A stretch of 64,000 bases of DNA from RYN-428 sp035551995 (GTDB taxonomy: Bacteria > Planctomycetota > Phycisphaerae > Tepidisphaerales > Tepidisphaeraceae). The notes under the pieces are model-generated. The model made no database searches. It saw only the letters and a list, made by a program, of their open reading frames with translations, and was not told the origin of the DNA. Where the stretch lies: positions 10,282 through 74,281 of the forward strand of contig DASZME010000066.1 of NCBI GenBank assembly GCA_035551995.1, in the 5' to 3' direction. Positions 8,359 to 16,433 of the stretch are shown here, one piece after another. Every line of letters starts with the position of its first letter. The stretch's first letter is position 1. The position numbers and the translations under genes were made by a program.

Positions 8359-8804
8359 GGCTTGCCTCCCCGCGATGATTCCGGCCCCTGCGGAACCACG
8401 ACGAACGAAAGCCCCGGCGCCCGCTTGCGGCAGATCGACTGCGCCACCACGGCGCGCAATTTCGCCGATCGATCGTTCAACCGGGCCATGATCTCGCCGG
8501 CCGACAAATCCGTCCCCGCCGTCGGCATGACGCGCACGAGCAAGTGCGAACCATTCCCGACAGGTTCAACCGAATCGATATAGACATCGCTCAATACCGG
8601 ATCGTCGCATCCGCCCGCGAGCGATTGTCTCACCTGCTCGCAAAGCTGTCGGGTTTTACGATCGTCGCGGGGATCAAACGTCCGTCGGCCGGCGCGCTCC
8701 GCACCGAGGAGCGCGCGTTCAAATACCACGTCGGCCGTCGCGTCATGCGCGCGGCCTTTCCATCTCTTTTTATGGCTCACAAGAAGCTCCCTCAATCCGC
8801 GCAT
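8355..8804 (-). CDS. RbfA-like protein coupled to RtcB
   Basis: This 149-residue protein has a basic N-terminal extension (about residues 1-48) and then a region that follows the RbfA pattern: RKTRQLCEQVRQSL, DDPVLSDVYIDSVEPV, LLVRVMP, LNDRSAKLRAVVAQSI, RAPGLSFVVVP. RbfA is a small KH-fold factor that binds the 16S rRNA 5' region during 30S maturation. Similarity here is by pattern only and is modest, and canonical rbfA normally sits with infB or truB, so this looks like a dedicated paralogue. Its stop codon overlaps the rtcB start by four bases, which implies a shared task, perhaps presenting damaged or immature rRNA to the ligase (inference). It has no GGQ motif, so it is not the release factor PrfH known beside other rtcB genes. 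Confidence 0.65.
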   Translation of the reverse strand: MRGLRELLVSHKKRWKGRAHDATADVVFERALLGAERAGRRTFDPRDDRKTRQLCEQVRQSLAGGCDDPVLSDVYIDSVEPVGNGSHLLVRVMPTAGTDLSAGEIMARLNDRSAKLRAVVAQSICRKRAPGLSFVVVPQGPESSRGGKP

Positions 8805-9016
8805 GAAAACGCAAAAGGCGGTGCAGCGCGGAATAGCGATTCAAGAATGAAATAGAACGAAGACGGTCAATTAACGACCAGCAAGAGGGAAAATGATTTG
8901 AATAAGTCGCATAAAGCACCTCGGAGGACGGAAGCCGACGATGGCTCGTTCGAGTATATACACCATGGGCCCGGACGGCGCCAGAAAATTCCGCGGATTT
9001 TACGGAAAGCGTGTAG

Positions 9017-9238
9017 CCTCCTTTTAGTAAATGCCGCGGATTTGATGAGGACCGCGTTCTGGGCGTGCGGAAAACCACGGCGAGATTGGACGATTTGCTG
9101 TCGCCGCCCGGAAATCGTCTTGAATCGCTGAAAGGCGCGCTGGCTGGATTCTGTTCGATCCGCGTCAACGATCAATGGCGGATCGTGTTCCGCTGGCGCG
9201 TGGGGGCCCATGACGTGCAAATAGTCCACTATCACTGA
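9017..9238 (+). pseudogene. HigB/RelE-type toxin remnant
   Basis: The C-terminal part of a HigB-type mRNA interferase is clear: LDDLLSPPGNRLESLKG, then SIRVNDQWRIVFRW and AHDVQIVHYH, ending at 9238, nine bases before the antitoxin. Upstream the frame runs into a stop at 9014-9016 with no start codon and no recognisable N-terminal half. Fragments that could belong to it (RKIPRILRKACSLLLVNAADL) appear in another frame just before, interrupted by extra sequence. The toxin is therefore broken by frameshift or insertion and probably inactive, although a short product starting at a GTG at 9065 cannot be excluded. Confidence 0.6.
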
Positions 9239-9247
9239 GGATTTAAT

Positions 9248-9514
9248 GTGCGTCCGCTCAAGCCGATACATCCGGACAAAATGCTTCTCGAGGAGTTTCG
9301 TGTCCCCGCCGAAATTTCGCAGCGGGAATTCGCCGGGCGACTCGGTTGGACACCGGCAAAGCTGAACGAACTGATAAACGGCAAGCGCGGCGTAACCGCT
9401 GATTCCGCCCTCGACCTCGCGGCGGAACTTAAAACGTCGCCGGCGCTCTGGCTCAATCTCCAGATGCATTTCGACCTGGCGCGAGCCGAATCGCGTCGCA
9501 AGCGAGCATCGTAA
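9248..9514 (+). CDS. higA: HigA-family antitoxin (XRE helix-turn-helix)
   Basis: An 88-residue protein starting at GTG, with GAGGA upstream. The sequence HPDKMLLEEF, then SQREFAGRLGWTPAKLNELINGKRGVTADSALDLA and SPALWLNLQ is the standard HigA/VapI pattern: a Cro/C1-type helix-turn-helix with the conserved tail found in antitoxins that follow their toxin gene. Such proteins repress their own operon and neutralise HigB. The toxin just upstream is degraded, so this is probably an orphan antitoxin, possibly retained as a regulator or as protection against related toxins (inference). Confidence 0.88.
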   Translation: MRPLKPIHPDKMLLEEFRVPAEISQREFAGRLGWTPAKLNELINGKRGVTADSALDLAAELKTSPALWLNLQMHFDLARAESRRKRAS

Positions 9515-9578
9515 AGTAGGAAGCCCCACTGAACAAGGATCATCGCAGTATACCGCGCGGCAGATGTAACCATTAACT

Positions 9579-11003
9579 CTATTTCGGACTCGGCTCCGTT
9601 GCGGGAAGCGCCATCTCCGGCTTCTGCCACGGAACGGCGCCGCCGCGTTGGATCTGGCATTGGATTAGATACGCAAGATTATCGCGCAGCTTCTTTTCTC
9701 CGGTGGATTGATCCTCTGTTTCGTGCGGATCGGTCTTGAGATTGTACAGTTCCATGCCTTTGAAAGGTAGGTTGTGAATGAGCTTCCAGTCTCCCTGCCG
9801 GACGGCGTGAATGGTCAGCCCGTTATAGGCGCGTCCGCCTTCGCGACGGAGAAAGAAAATGGGCCGCGTATCCAGCGGCGTGGCTTGCGACGGATCGGCA
9901 AACGTGGGAAGCAGGCTGATGCCGTCAAGGTTCGGCGGTGGCGCGGCGCCGGCGGCTTCGCAAGCCGTCGGCATCAGATCCATGTGCAGGGCGGCGTGAT
10001 GGTTTTGCGAATGCGGGGCAATATGTCCCAGCCAGACGGCGCACATGGGAACGCGGAGGCCGCCTTCGTACATCGAGCCTTTACCGCCGCGGAGATCGCC
10101 GTTATGGGCGCCAAACGCAAGCTCGCCGCCGTTGTCCGAGGCGAAGATCACCAGCGTGTTGTCTTCAACGCCCGATTCCTTCAACGCCGCGATCACCTTG
10201 CCCACGCCATCGTCCATATGCTCGATCAAGGCGACTATTTTCGCGCGCTTTTCGTCGATTCCAGGCTCGCGCCGTTTCACTCGATCGAGCCATTCCTGCG
10301 GCGGTTGAATTGGAATGTGCGGGGCGTTGTACGCCAGGTACAGAAAGAATGGCTGCGTCCCTTCTCGCGCGGCGGCGGCACGCTCATGCAGATAGTCGAT
10401 CGCCCAGGCTGTAAAGATATCGGTGGCGTGGCCGGCGGGGTCGATCGTCTCGGCGTTGAGTCGCATGTAGTTGAAGCCTTCGCGGCGATGGGTGGTGTAG
10501 CTATCCATCATATCGCCAAGAAACCCGTGGAAAAGGTCGAAGCCTTTTTCGTTAGGCGTATTGGGAGACGCAAGCCCAAGATGCCATTTCCCAATGAGGG
10601 CTGTGTGATAGCCGGCCTGTTTGAGAACCGCCGGGAGAAGAATCGTCCCGGGGGCGAGATAGCCCCAGTTGTCGTCGACGCGGGTTCGGATGACGCCGGG
10701 CACGCCGACAAGCTCGGGATATCGGCCGCTAAGAAGGGCCGCCCGCGAAGGAGAACAGACCGTGCTGTTCGCGTAGAACGTGTCGAACCGCATGCCTCGA
10801 TCCGCCAGCGAATCGATTTGCGGCGTACGCATGTCCTTGGCGCCGTAGCATGAGAGATCGCCGTAGCCCAAATCGTCGGCGAGGATAATGACGATGTTGG
10901 GGCGGCGCGGCGAAGCGCCGGCGGCCGACAGTGAGCCGCCCAACAAAGACATGGCGAGTAGAGCCGCGATCCAACGTATGTGTCGCAGATGGTTGGTTGT
11001 CAT
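9579..11003 (-). CDS. Secreted arylsulfatase
   Basis: A 474-residue type I sulfatase. Residues 1-30 form a signal peptide. RPNIVIILADDLGYGDLSCYG supplies the calcium-binding Asp pair. CSPSRAALLSGRYP has Cys at residue 83 in the C-x-P-S-R motif that is converted to formylglycine. GKWHLG and SDNGGE supply the remaining active-site and metal residues. Hydrolysis of sulfate esters, on polysaccharides in this lineage, is inferred from the family; the exact substrate is not readable. It needs a formylglycine-generating enzyme, not found in the window. The gene stands downstream of a secreted esterase on the same strand but is separated from it by a strong terminator. Confidence 0.92.
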   Translation of the reverse strand: MTTNHLRHIRWIAALLAMSLLGGSLSAAGASPRRPNIVIILADDLGYGDLSCYGAKDMRTPQIDSLADRGMRFDTFYANSTVCSPSRAALLSGRYPELVGVPGVIRTRVDDNWGYLAPGTILLPAVLKQAGYHTALIGKWHLGLASPNTPNEKGFDLFHGFLGDMMDSYTTHRREGFNYMRLNAETIDPAGHATDIFTAWAIDYLHERAAAAREGTQPFFLYLAYNAPHIPIQPPQEWLDRVKRREPGIDEKRAKIVALIEHMDDGVGKVIAALKESGVEDNTLVIFASDNGGELAFGAHNGDLRGGKGSMYEGGLRVPMCAVWLGHIAPHSQNHHAALHMDLMPTACEAAGAAPPPNLDGISLLPTFADPSQATPLDTRPIFFLRREGGRAYNGLTIHAVRQGDWKLIHNLPFKGMELYNLKTDPHETEDQSTGEKKLRDNLAYLIQCQIQRGGAVPWQKPEMALPATEPSPK

Positions 11004-11032
11004 AAGATTGAATGTTTCTCTCTATTCGAACG

Positions 11033-11063
11033 AAAACCCGCCGTGCAGGCACGGCGGGCTTTT
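11033..11063 (-). terminator. Terminator downstream of the esterase gene
   Basis: A 9-10 bp GC-rich stem (CCCGCCGTGC at 11037-11046 with its complement at 11049-11058) is flanked by A and T runs on both sides, so it could act in both directions. It lies between the esterase stop (11134) and the sulfatase start (11003) and would separate the two transcripts. Confidence 0.8.
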
Positions 11064-11133
11064 GAAAATCGATCGGTTACGCGTCACGCGTACAAACGCG
11101 CACCTGATTGCCTGGCGCGCATAAAAGCCGAGG

Positions 11134-12072
11134 CTATTTCGCGTCCATCGCCCGGGCCTGCTTCTCCACGCCCGGCCAATCGCGCCACATCCAGCGCATC
11201 ACGTCGGGAAAAATCGCGGCGGCGTGGCGGCCGTTATGCGTTCCTTCGCCGACCACAAACTTGTGATCGTATCCTTTTTCTTCCAGCGCGGCGTTCATGG
11301 CCTTATTGGCCTCGGGCCAGCTGCCGGCCTTGTTGACGATGTCGTTGGAGCCATCCTGCTGGAAAACGCGGATCGGCTTCTTATCGGCTTTGCGAACGAG
11401 GTCGGGATAGACATTGCCGCCGCGAATGTTGGTGAACGAGCCGATGCTGCTGAAGACCTTGCGGAACTGGTCGGGCCGTTCCCACGCGACGGTGAAAGCG
11501 CAGATGCCGCCCGAACTGGCGCCGGCGATGCACCGGCCTTCGGGGTTGTCGGTCAGCTTATACTTCTTCGCCACCTCCGGCATAATCTCGTCAAGCAGAA
11601 ATTTCGAGTAGGTGTCGCCGAGCGAGTCGTACTCGACGCTGCGGTTGGACCGGGTATTGGGCTTCCCGTCCGGCTTCTTGGCCGGCTCGCCCTCCTTGGC
11701 CGGAAAGTAGCCGGGATTGATAAAGATGCCGATCGTCACCGGCATCTGTTTTTTGGCGATGAGATTATCAAAGACAACCGGCGCGTTGTATTGAATGCCG
11801 TCCTGCGAAACATAGACGCATGCGGGCGTTTTCCCGTCGTATTGAGCGGGCACGTAAACCCAGTAATCGTGAATGGTGCCGGGGAAATTCTTGCTCTCCT
11901 TCCACTCATACTTGGTAACCACGCCCTTGGGCACGCCCTCCTGCGGCTTGGAATCCGGCCCCAAAACATATTGTGCATTCGGATCCGGCTTCTTTGGCGC
12001 GTCGGCCGCTTGAAGGGTAAAAGTAAAGAACGTCAGAAACGCAAAAGCGAACAGGGTATTTCGTTGGTTCAT
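11134..12072 (-). CDS. Secreted esterase (esterase D / CE1-like alpha/beta hydrolase)
   Basis: The protein (312 residues from the chosen start) has a signal peptide ending near LQAADAP. The body follows the CE1/Esterase D pattern: YWVYVPAQYDGKTPACVYVSQDG, VTIGIFINPG, and the nucleophile elbow IAGASSGGICAF with catalytic Ser in GASSGG. GTHNGRH near the C-terminus supplies the catalytic His. Homologues in planctomycetes sit with sugar-processing genes; release of acyl or feruloyl groups from polysaccharides is an inference. Of two close ATGs, 12072 was chosen because GAGGG lies about ten bases before it, whereas 12081 is too close to that site. Confidence 0.82.
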   Translation of the reverse strand: MNQRNTLFAFAFLTFFTFTLQAADAPKKPDPNAQYVLGPDSKPQEGVPKGVVTKYEWKESKNFPGTIHDYWVYVPAQYDGKTPACVYVSQDGIQYNAPVVFDNLIAKKQMPVTIGIFINPGYFPAKEGEPAKKPDGKPNTRSNRSVEYDSLGDTYSKFLLDEIMPEVAKKYKLTDNPEGRCIAGASSGGICAFTVAWERPDQFRKVFSSIGSFTNIRGGNVYPDLVRKADKKPIRVFQQDGSNDIVNKAGSWPEANKAMNAALEEKGYDHKFVVGEGTHNGRHAAAIFPDVMRWMWRDWPGVEKQARAMDAK

Positions 12073-12147
12073 GCCATTCATACCCTCATGGCGTGGACTG
12101 CGTTTACTCACCCTGTTTTGCGTCGATTATTGTGATAAGATCCGGCC

Positions 12148-12360
12148 ATGGGATCGAACACCAACATTCCCGAGGAATGGCTCGAAAAATTCAAGGCCGC
12201 GGCTCGGCGCCCGTTGGAGCAGCGAATGCGATACGCCTTCATTAAAACTTACAAGCCCGTTCTCGACGACGAGCCGTACCGGGCTTTCGACACGATGGAA
12301 GATTATCGACGCTGGTGCAAAAAGAATCTTCCCGATTGGCTTGGATATGGCTGCGCTTGA
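12148..12360 (+). CDS. Small hypothetical protein
   Basis: A 70-residue acidic/basic protein (MGSNTNIPEEWLEKFKAA..., ending CKKNLPDWLGYGCA) transcribed divergently from the esterase. The ending LPDWLGYG resembles short planctomycete proteins often found beside nucleotidyltransferase or toxin-antitoxin genes, but no such gene is adjacent. No membrane segment or metal motif. It is accepted because composition and codon use look coding and no competing frame exists. Confidence 0.55.
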   Translation: MGSNTNIPEEWLEKFKAAARRPLEQRMRYAFIKTYKPVLDDEPYRAFDTMEDYRRWCKKNLPDWLGYGCA

Positions 12361-12716
12361 GCGTTGATACGGTTAGACACGAGCGGCGGCGATCGTCTGT
12401 TTCGCGCAGTTCGGCGGCAAGCCATTGATCGGTGCTCAAAACTTACCCGGTCACGACTTGACTGATACTTGACTGATTCTCGACTGATACTTGACTAATC
12501 CCTACAGTTTTTTCATGGCGTATCTTCCGTGCTTTGCGATCTCTCCAACGCTGTTATCCCTCGTCTAGCGGATCGCGATGTTGCGCGAGCGCATACAAGG
12601 GGCGCTGGTGGAATTGGCATGGATTCCGGCGCGCGAAAATAATGACCAACTCGCGCGGGATCGACAGCGAGGGTAAGACTACTTTTCCGATATCGACGGT
12701 TGGCGCACTCTAAATT
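12361..12716. other. Intergenic stretch without a recognisable gene
   Basis: Apart from four 11-bp tandem repeats at 12456-12499 nothing was recognised: no convincing reading frame, RNA fold or promoter. The genes on its two sides point into it from left and right. Confidence 0.5.
12456..12499 (+). repeat. Four tandem 11-bp repeats
   Basis: Units ACTTGACTGAT, ACTTGACTGAT, TCTCGACTGAT and ACTTGACTAAT follow each other without a gap. The repeated TTGACT could mimic a -35 box, but no matching -10 with a start codon follows. Confidence 0.85.
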
Positions 12717-13280
12717 TTAGCTTTTAGTCCCGCACTCCGGGCATCGATACGGTGTGGTGCGGATGTCGTACCCGCATATGAGACACAGGCCGTCGATCCG
12801 GCGACGCATTCGCCGGCGTCGCGACCGAAACTTCAGGATGATCCAGAGGGCCGGGGCGAAAGCGGTCATAGAACAATATAGGCCTTCGCGCAAGGGTATC
12901 TGCGCCAGCACGGTCACTGTCATCGGTCCAGCCAGGTGACCTCCCGCCTTGCGGTCAACGGGCTGTTCGTTCTGGTCTAACCAGACGTCGACGGCTTTTC
13001 CGACTCCTCCGCATGGAGCTTCATCCCCTGCTTCCACTGCACAACTCCGAAATTGAAACGGGACGACCGACGGCCACGGACTGAACCTTCTTACCGTAAT
13101 TGCGTTCTCAAAATTGGGAGACGTGATATCCTCGAAGGAGTCCACGCAAATCATTCGACCCTTTGACGCCCAATAAAAGCTGAAATCCATGTCGGGAAAT
13201 CTTAGAACCACCTCACAAAGCGTCAGCATGCACAAAAGCAGCGAAAGTACGCACAGAAGCGTGAAGAGGCGGGGTTTCAT
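12717..13280 (-). CDS. Membrane protein with C-terminal zinc ribbon
   Basis: The 187-residue protein has an N-terminal hydrophobic segment (LFTLLCVLSLLLCMLTL), a non-conserved extracytoplasmic middle, a second hydrophobic stretch (FAPALWIIL), a very basic patch (RSRRRRMRRR) and, at the C-terminus, CLICGYDIR followed by CPECG. This is the zinc ribbon repeatedly seen at protein ends in Phycisphaerae. The basic patch after the second helix places the ribbon in the cytoplasm. Function unknown. ATG at 13280 was preferred to an in-frame GTG two codons earlier. Confidence 0.65.
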   Translation of the reverse strand: MKPRLFTLLCVLSLLLCMLTLCEVVLRFPDMDFSFYWASKGRMICVDSFEDITSPNFENAITVRRFSPWPSVVPFQFRSCAVEAGDEAPCGGVGKAVDVWLDQNEQPVDRKAGGHLAGPMTVTVLAQIPLREGLYCSMTAFAPALWIILKFRSRRRRMRRRIDGLCLICGYDIRTTPYRCPECGTKS

Positions 13281-13318
13281 CGCCACGCATTATACTGAAA
13301 GCGCAGCCACAACGGGTC

Positions 13319-14443
13319 TCAAGTCGGCTCCGAGAGCAACATGTCCTCGTACACCGCCCCCAGCACCTGCCGCAGCCGCTTGTCGTGGGCCGGCTCGCCC
13401 GGCGTTCCGTTTGGGGCGATGGCGATCACCAATCCGTATTCGGGGTCGGCGAACGCCATCGAGGATTGGAAACCGTTGTGGCCGAAAGCCCGATCGGAGG
13501 CGTGGGGGCCGAAACTATAGGGGAGGGCTTTATAGCCATATCTGCGGGAGCAGATGAGGAAGCCGAGGCCCCAATCTATCTTGTGGCGAAACGTTTCGTC
13601 ATACATGCCTATACGCCGGGCGACGGTGAACAGCTTAACAGTCTGCGTGTCAAGTAGTCTCGTTCCGTTGAGCTCGCCCCCATTGAGAAGCATCCGGTAA
13701 AACATTCCGAGTTCACGCATCGGCCCTTGGCCATTGGCGGCGGGGCGGCAATGGGTGATGGCTTGTTCGGTGTCGTAGGGAGGCAGGGGGATGATCGGAG
13801 ACTTGTCTGTTTTGTACAGAACGCCAAGGCGGTCGCCGTAATCACGATAACGCTCGGGCGGCATGCCGATCCAGGAATCGTTCATGCCGAGCGGCAGGAA
13901 GATTTCATCGCGAATATAGTTCTCAAAGGGCCGGCCATCGACCCGGCGAATGATTTCGCCAAGGACAAACCAATTGTTCGTCGCGTCGTAACGGGCCCGC
14001 TCGCCGGGCCTCCAATTGGGTTCCAGGCGAGTCTGGCAGATGCGGTCGATGATCTCCGGCCAGGTTGCCGCGGGCCAGCCGGCGTCAACGTAGCGAAGGC
14101 CGACGGTGTGGGTGAGAATGTGAGAGAGCGTGATAGTCTCTTTTCCGTGGGCCGCGAATTCGGGGATGTAGTCCGCCACGGGATCGTCCAGGCCGACGCC
14201 GCGGCGCTCGGTGAGTTGGGCGATCGCGACGGCGGCGATGGGTTTGGTGGCGGAGAGCCAGAGCGTGAGCGTGGCCGGGGTCATGGGAACGCCGGGCCGT
14301 GCTTCGCCGACGGCGAAATCCGCGACGATCTGTCCGTTTTTGGAAACGAAAACCTGGGCGCCGATGTGGGTTCCGTCGGCGATTCCCCGCTGAAGAATCG
14401 CGGCGGCGCGGGGAAGCGAGTTTACGTCGGACGGCGCAATCAT
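13319..14443 (-). CDS. Serine hydrolase, beta-lactamase class C / esterase family
   Basis: The protein has the three motifs of the serine beta-lactamase-like fold. SATK (in LWLSATKPIAAVAIAQL) gives the nucleophile Ser and general-base Lys. ARYDATNNWFVLGEII supplies the Tyr of the second motif, and FGHNGFQ corresponds to the KTG/HxG motif. No signal peptide is seen, so it is probably cytoplasmic. Such proteins act as esterases, D-aminopeptidases or transpeptidase-like enzymes; substrate cannot be told. The ATG at 14443 is preferred over a TTG six codons earlier. It ends close to the zinc-ribbon gene and follows aroDE on the same strand. Confidence 0.85.
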   Translation of the reverse strand: MIAPSDVNSLPRAAAILQRGIADGTHIGAQVFVSKNGQIVADFAVGEARPGVPMTPATLTLWLSATKPIAAVAIAQLTERRGVGLDDPVADYIPEFAAHGKETITLSHILTHTVGLRYVDAGWPAATWPEIIDRICQTRLEPNWRPGERARYDATNNWFVLGEIIRRVDGRPFENYIRDEIFLPLGMNDSWIGMPPERYRDYGDRLGVLYKTDKSPIIPLPPYDTEQAITHCRPAANGQGPMRELGMFYRMLLNGGELNGTRLLDTQTVKLFTVARRIGMYDETFRHKIDWGLGFLICSRRYGYKALPYSFGPHASDRAFGHNGFQSSMAFADPEYGLVIAIAPNGTPGEPAHDKRLRQVLGAVYEDMLLSEPT

Positions 14444-14515
14444 ATGAATCAACACGGTCAATACCGGCCAGAGATGACAGCCTGGAATATCCGCCGCGAT
14501 CGTGCGGCGGTCATC

Positions 14516-16063
14516 TCAGACCGTCACGCGGTTTTCCACGATCGTCCGCATGGTTTGGATCGGGGCTGATTGTCCAGTCCACGCTTCGAATTGCGACGCG
14601 GCCTGCCTGACAAACATCTCGACGCCGCCAATGGTTTGCGCGCCGGCTTCTCTCGCCTGGCGAAGAAATTTCGTTTCCATCGGATTGTAGACCGAATCAA
14701 ACGCCAACGTGTCGGCCGACCATTTCATCGGCTCGTCGCCGACGGGGCTTTGCGCGATGTTGGGATACATGCCGACGGAGGTCGCGTTGAGATAGATCCG
14801 GCAGCAGCAATCGCGAAGCTTTTCCATTTTGGCGGCGACCACATGGCCGGTCTTGCCGTTGAATTCGTCGGCCAATGCCTTGGCGCGATCGAACGTCCGA
14901 TTGTAGACGACTACCGTCGCGCCATAGTGGGCCAGCGCCGCCACGGCGGTTCGACCCGTTCCCCCGGCGCCAATGACGGCGACCCGGTAATCGGCCAGTC
15001 TCTCGCGCGCGATGCCGAGCTTTGTCGTGATGCTGTCCAGAATGGCGGCGTAATCCGAGCTGAACCCGCGCAGTCGGGTCAATGCGTTATTCCGCTCGAT
15101 GACGATGGTGTTGACGGCCCCGATCGTCGCGGCCAGAGGTTCGATCTGCGCCCCCTTTTCCTGAAGATACCGCAGGGCGTTTTCCTTGTGCGGAATGGTG
15201 ATGGATAGTCCGGCCAAATCCAATCCCGCAAAAGAAATAAAGCTCTCCATAAACGCCTTGAAACTCTCATACCCCTCATTCACCAGGAACGGCACATAGA
15301 CTCCGTCGAATCCGACAGTCTCGAATCCGGCGTTATGTACGGCGGGCGACATCGAATGACCCACCGGCGAACCGACCACGCCGAAGACTTTTGTGTCGGC
15401 CGCGACGGCGTCCCAGCGATAGAGCCGTTTCATATCGGCTATCGTTACCTGCCCTGGCGCCGTGGCGCCGGGGGCGCTCAACGGCGCAAATGTTAGAAAC
15501 GCCCCGAATTTCTTCGCTAGAATCCGGCTGACGATCCCCGCCTCTCCCATGCACAGTGCGATCGTCGGCTTATGGCGGGTCTGTAGAATCTCAAACGCTT
15601 CGAGATTATCTCGCACCGTTCGCGCCATCCAGACGATCTTGTTGACGTCGCCGAACGATCGGTTCAAGTCGGCGATCAGGTTATACAGCCGCTCGGGCCT
15701 ACCAAGAAAATCGTGGCTGCTGACGATCAACCTTGACCGATCCGGGCGAGAGAACGCTTGGCCGGCATTGGCCAATGATTTGAGCTCCACGTCGATGTAG
15801 CTGGCGTGATTCCCGGCGCCTTCATCGAGCAGGCGCAGTCGCTGTTCGTCGCCTAATTCGGATTGGCCGCCCTCCCATTCGGGACGGCAGGTGACGATCG
15901 CGGGCAGCGTCGAGGCCTTGAGTAGATTCCGTACCTCCTCGGCGTCGGTCGCCGTGTCGATCCGCAGTTCAACCAGGTCGGCGCCCGCTTCGGCCGCCAA
16001 AGCGATGTCGCGACGCGCGTGGGAAAAGTCGTTGACGAAGATGGGGACGCAGAGATAGGTCAT
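14516..16063 (-). CDS. aroDE: Bifunctional 3-dehydroquinate dehydratase / shikimate dehydrogenase
   Basis: A 515-residue fusion catalysing steps three and four of the shikimate pathway. Residues 1-225 are a type I dehydroquinase: ELRID near the start, the IVSSHDF segment with catalytic His, and VNKIVWMART with the Schiff-base Lys. Residues 235-505 are shikimate dehydrogenase: FGVVGSPVGHSMSPAVHN for substrate binding, ITIPHKENAL with catalytic Lys, and the NADP motif VIGAGGTGRTAV. The fusion of these two enzymes is known in plants, chlamydiae and planctomycetes, so it is not new, but it supports the taxonomic guess. Confidence 0.95.
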   Translation of the reverse strand: MTYLCVPIFVNDFSHARRDIALAAEAGADLVELRIDTATDAEEVRNLLKASTLPAIVTCRPEWEGGQSELGDEQRLRLLDEGAGNHASYIDVELKSLANAGQAFSRPDRSRLIVSSHDFLGRPERLYNLIADLNRSFGDVNKIVWMARTVRDNLEAFEILQTRHKPTIALCMGEAGIVSRILAKKFGAFLTFAPLSAPGATAPGQVTIADMKRLYRWDAVAADTKVFGVVGSPVGHSMSPAVHNAGFETVGFDGVYVPFLVNEGYESFKAFMESFISFAGLDLAGLSITIPHKENALRYLQEKGAQIEPLAATIGAVNTIVIERNNALTRLRGFSSDYAAILDSITTKLGIARERLADYRVAVIGAGGTGRTAVAALAHYGATVVVYNRTFDRAKALADEFNGKTGHVVAAKMEKLRDCCCRIYLNATSVGMYPNIAQSPVGDEPMKWSADTLAFDSVYNPMETKFLRQAREAGAQTIGGVEMFVRQAASQFEAWTGQSAPIQTMRTIVENRVTV

Positions 16064-16228
16064 GAATCAGGCCGCCCGGTTACACGTTATTCCGGCTCCC
16101 TCGTTAAGTAAGAGGGTCGTGGCGATGGCGAAACATTCACTCCTGAAAACGGCCTCTTCGCGAAAATTCGCCGCGATGCAGGGAAGGCGTTCAAGTCGTC
16201 CGAATGTCACGCCAGCCCCTAAAGTTTT

Positions 16229-16332
16229 TTCATGTTGGTGCAGCGATCTTTTTCGTGTTGGTGCAGCGACCTTCGAGTCGCGAAATCGCCCCGCAAGCGG
16301 GGCCGCTAAACGCGGGGGGCGCTTTAGCAACA
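16229..16332 (-). repeat. Dispersed intergenic repeat R1, copy A (partly doubled)
   Basis: Read on the minus strand it runs TTTAGCGG, the palindrome CCCCGCTTGCGGGG, then TTTCGCGACTCGAAGGTCGC and TGCACCAACA. The last part (GCTGCACCAACATG on the minus strand) is repeated once more at 16231-16250. A matching GCTAAAGCG piece lies at the other end, so the unit is nearly bounded by inverted CATGTTG ends. Related copies lie at 42100, 48161, 48254, 54791, 63102, 25112 and 35814. Confidence 0.75.
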
Positions 16333-16399
16333 TGAAAAGCTGTGCGAATATAGCAAGCTGAAAAATGCTCTCATTTGATCTTTCCATAAGAGAGAAGAA

Positions 16400-16423
16400 G
16401 CCGCGACTATCGCTCGTCGCGGC
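16400..16423 (-). terminator. Possible dapA terminator
   Basis: An 8-bp stem GCCGCGAC/GTCGCGGC with an 8-base loop lies ten bases beyond the dapA stop. Only a pyrimidine-rich CTTCTTCTCT follows on the minus strand, so it is a weak candidate. Confidence 0.4.
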
Positions 16424-16433
16424 GGCGTCTACT

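Larger units (their letters stand above)
16064..16433. other. Intergenic stretch with a dispersed repeat
   Basis: Between the aroDE start and the dapA stop (both minus strand). It contains copy A of the R1 intergenic repeat at 16229-16332 and a possible terminator hairpin at 16400-16423. No gene was recognised. Confidence 0.6.

Noticed and set aside
8355..8804. Release factor PrfH as the rtcB partner
   Set aside because: The protein has no GGQ motif and instead follows the RbfA pattern.
12575..12590. A 15-base match (ATGTTGCGCGAGCGC) to 58093-58107
   Set aside because: Too short and without shared flanks; likely chance in GC-rich DNA.
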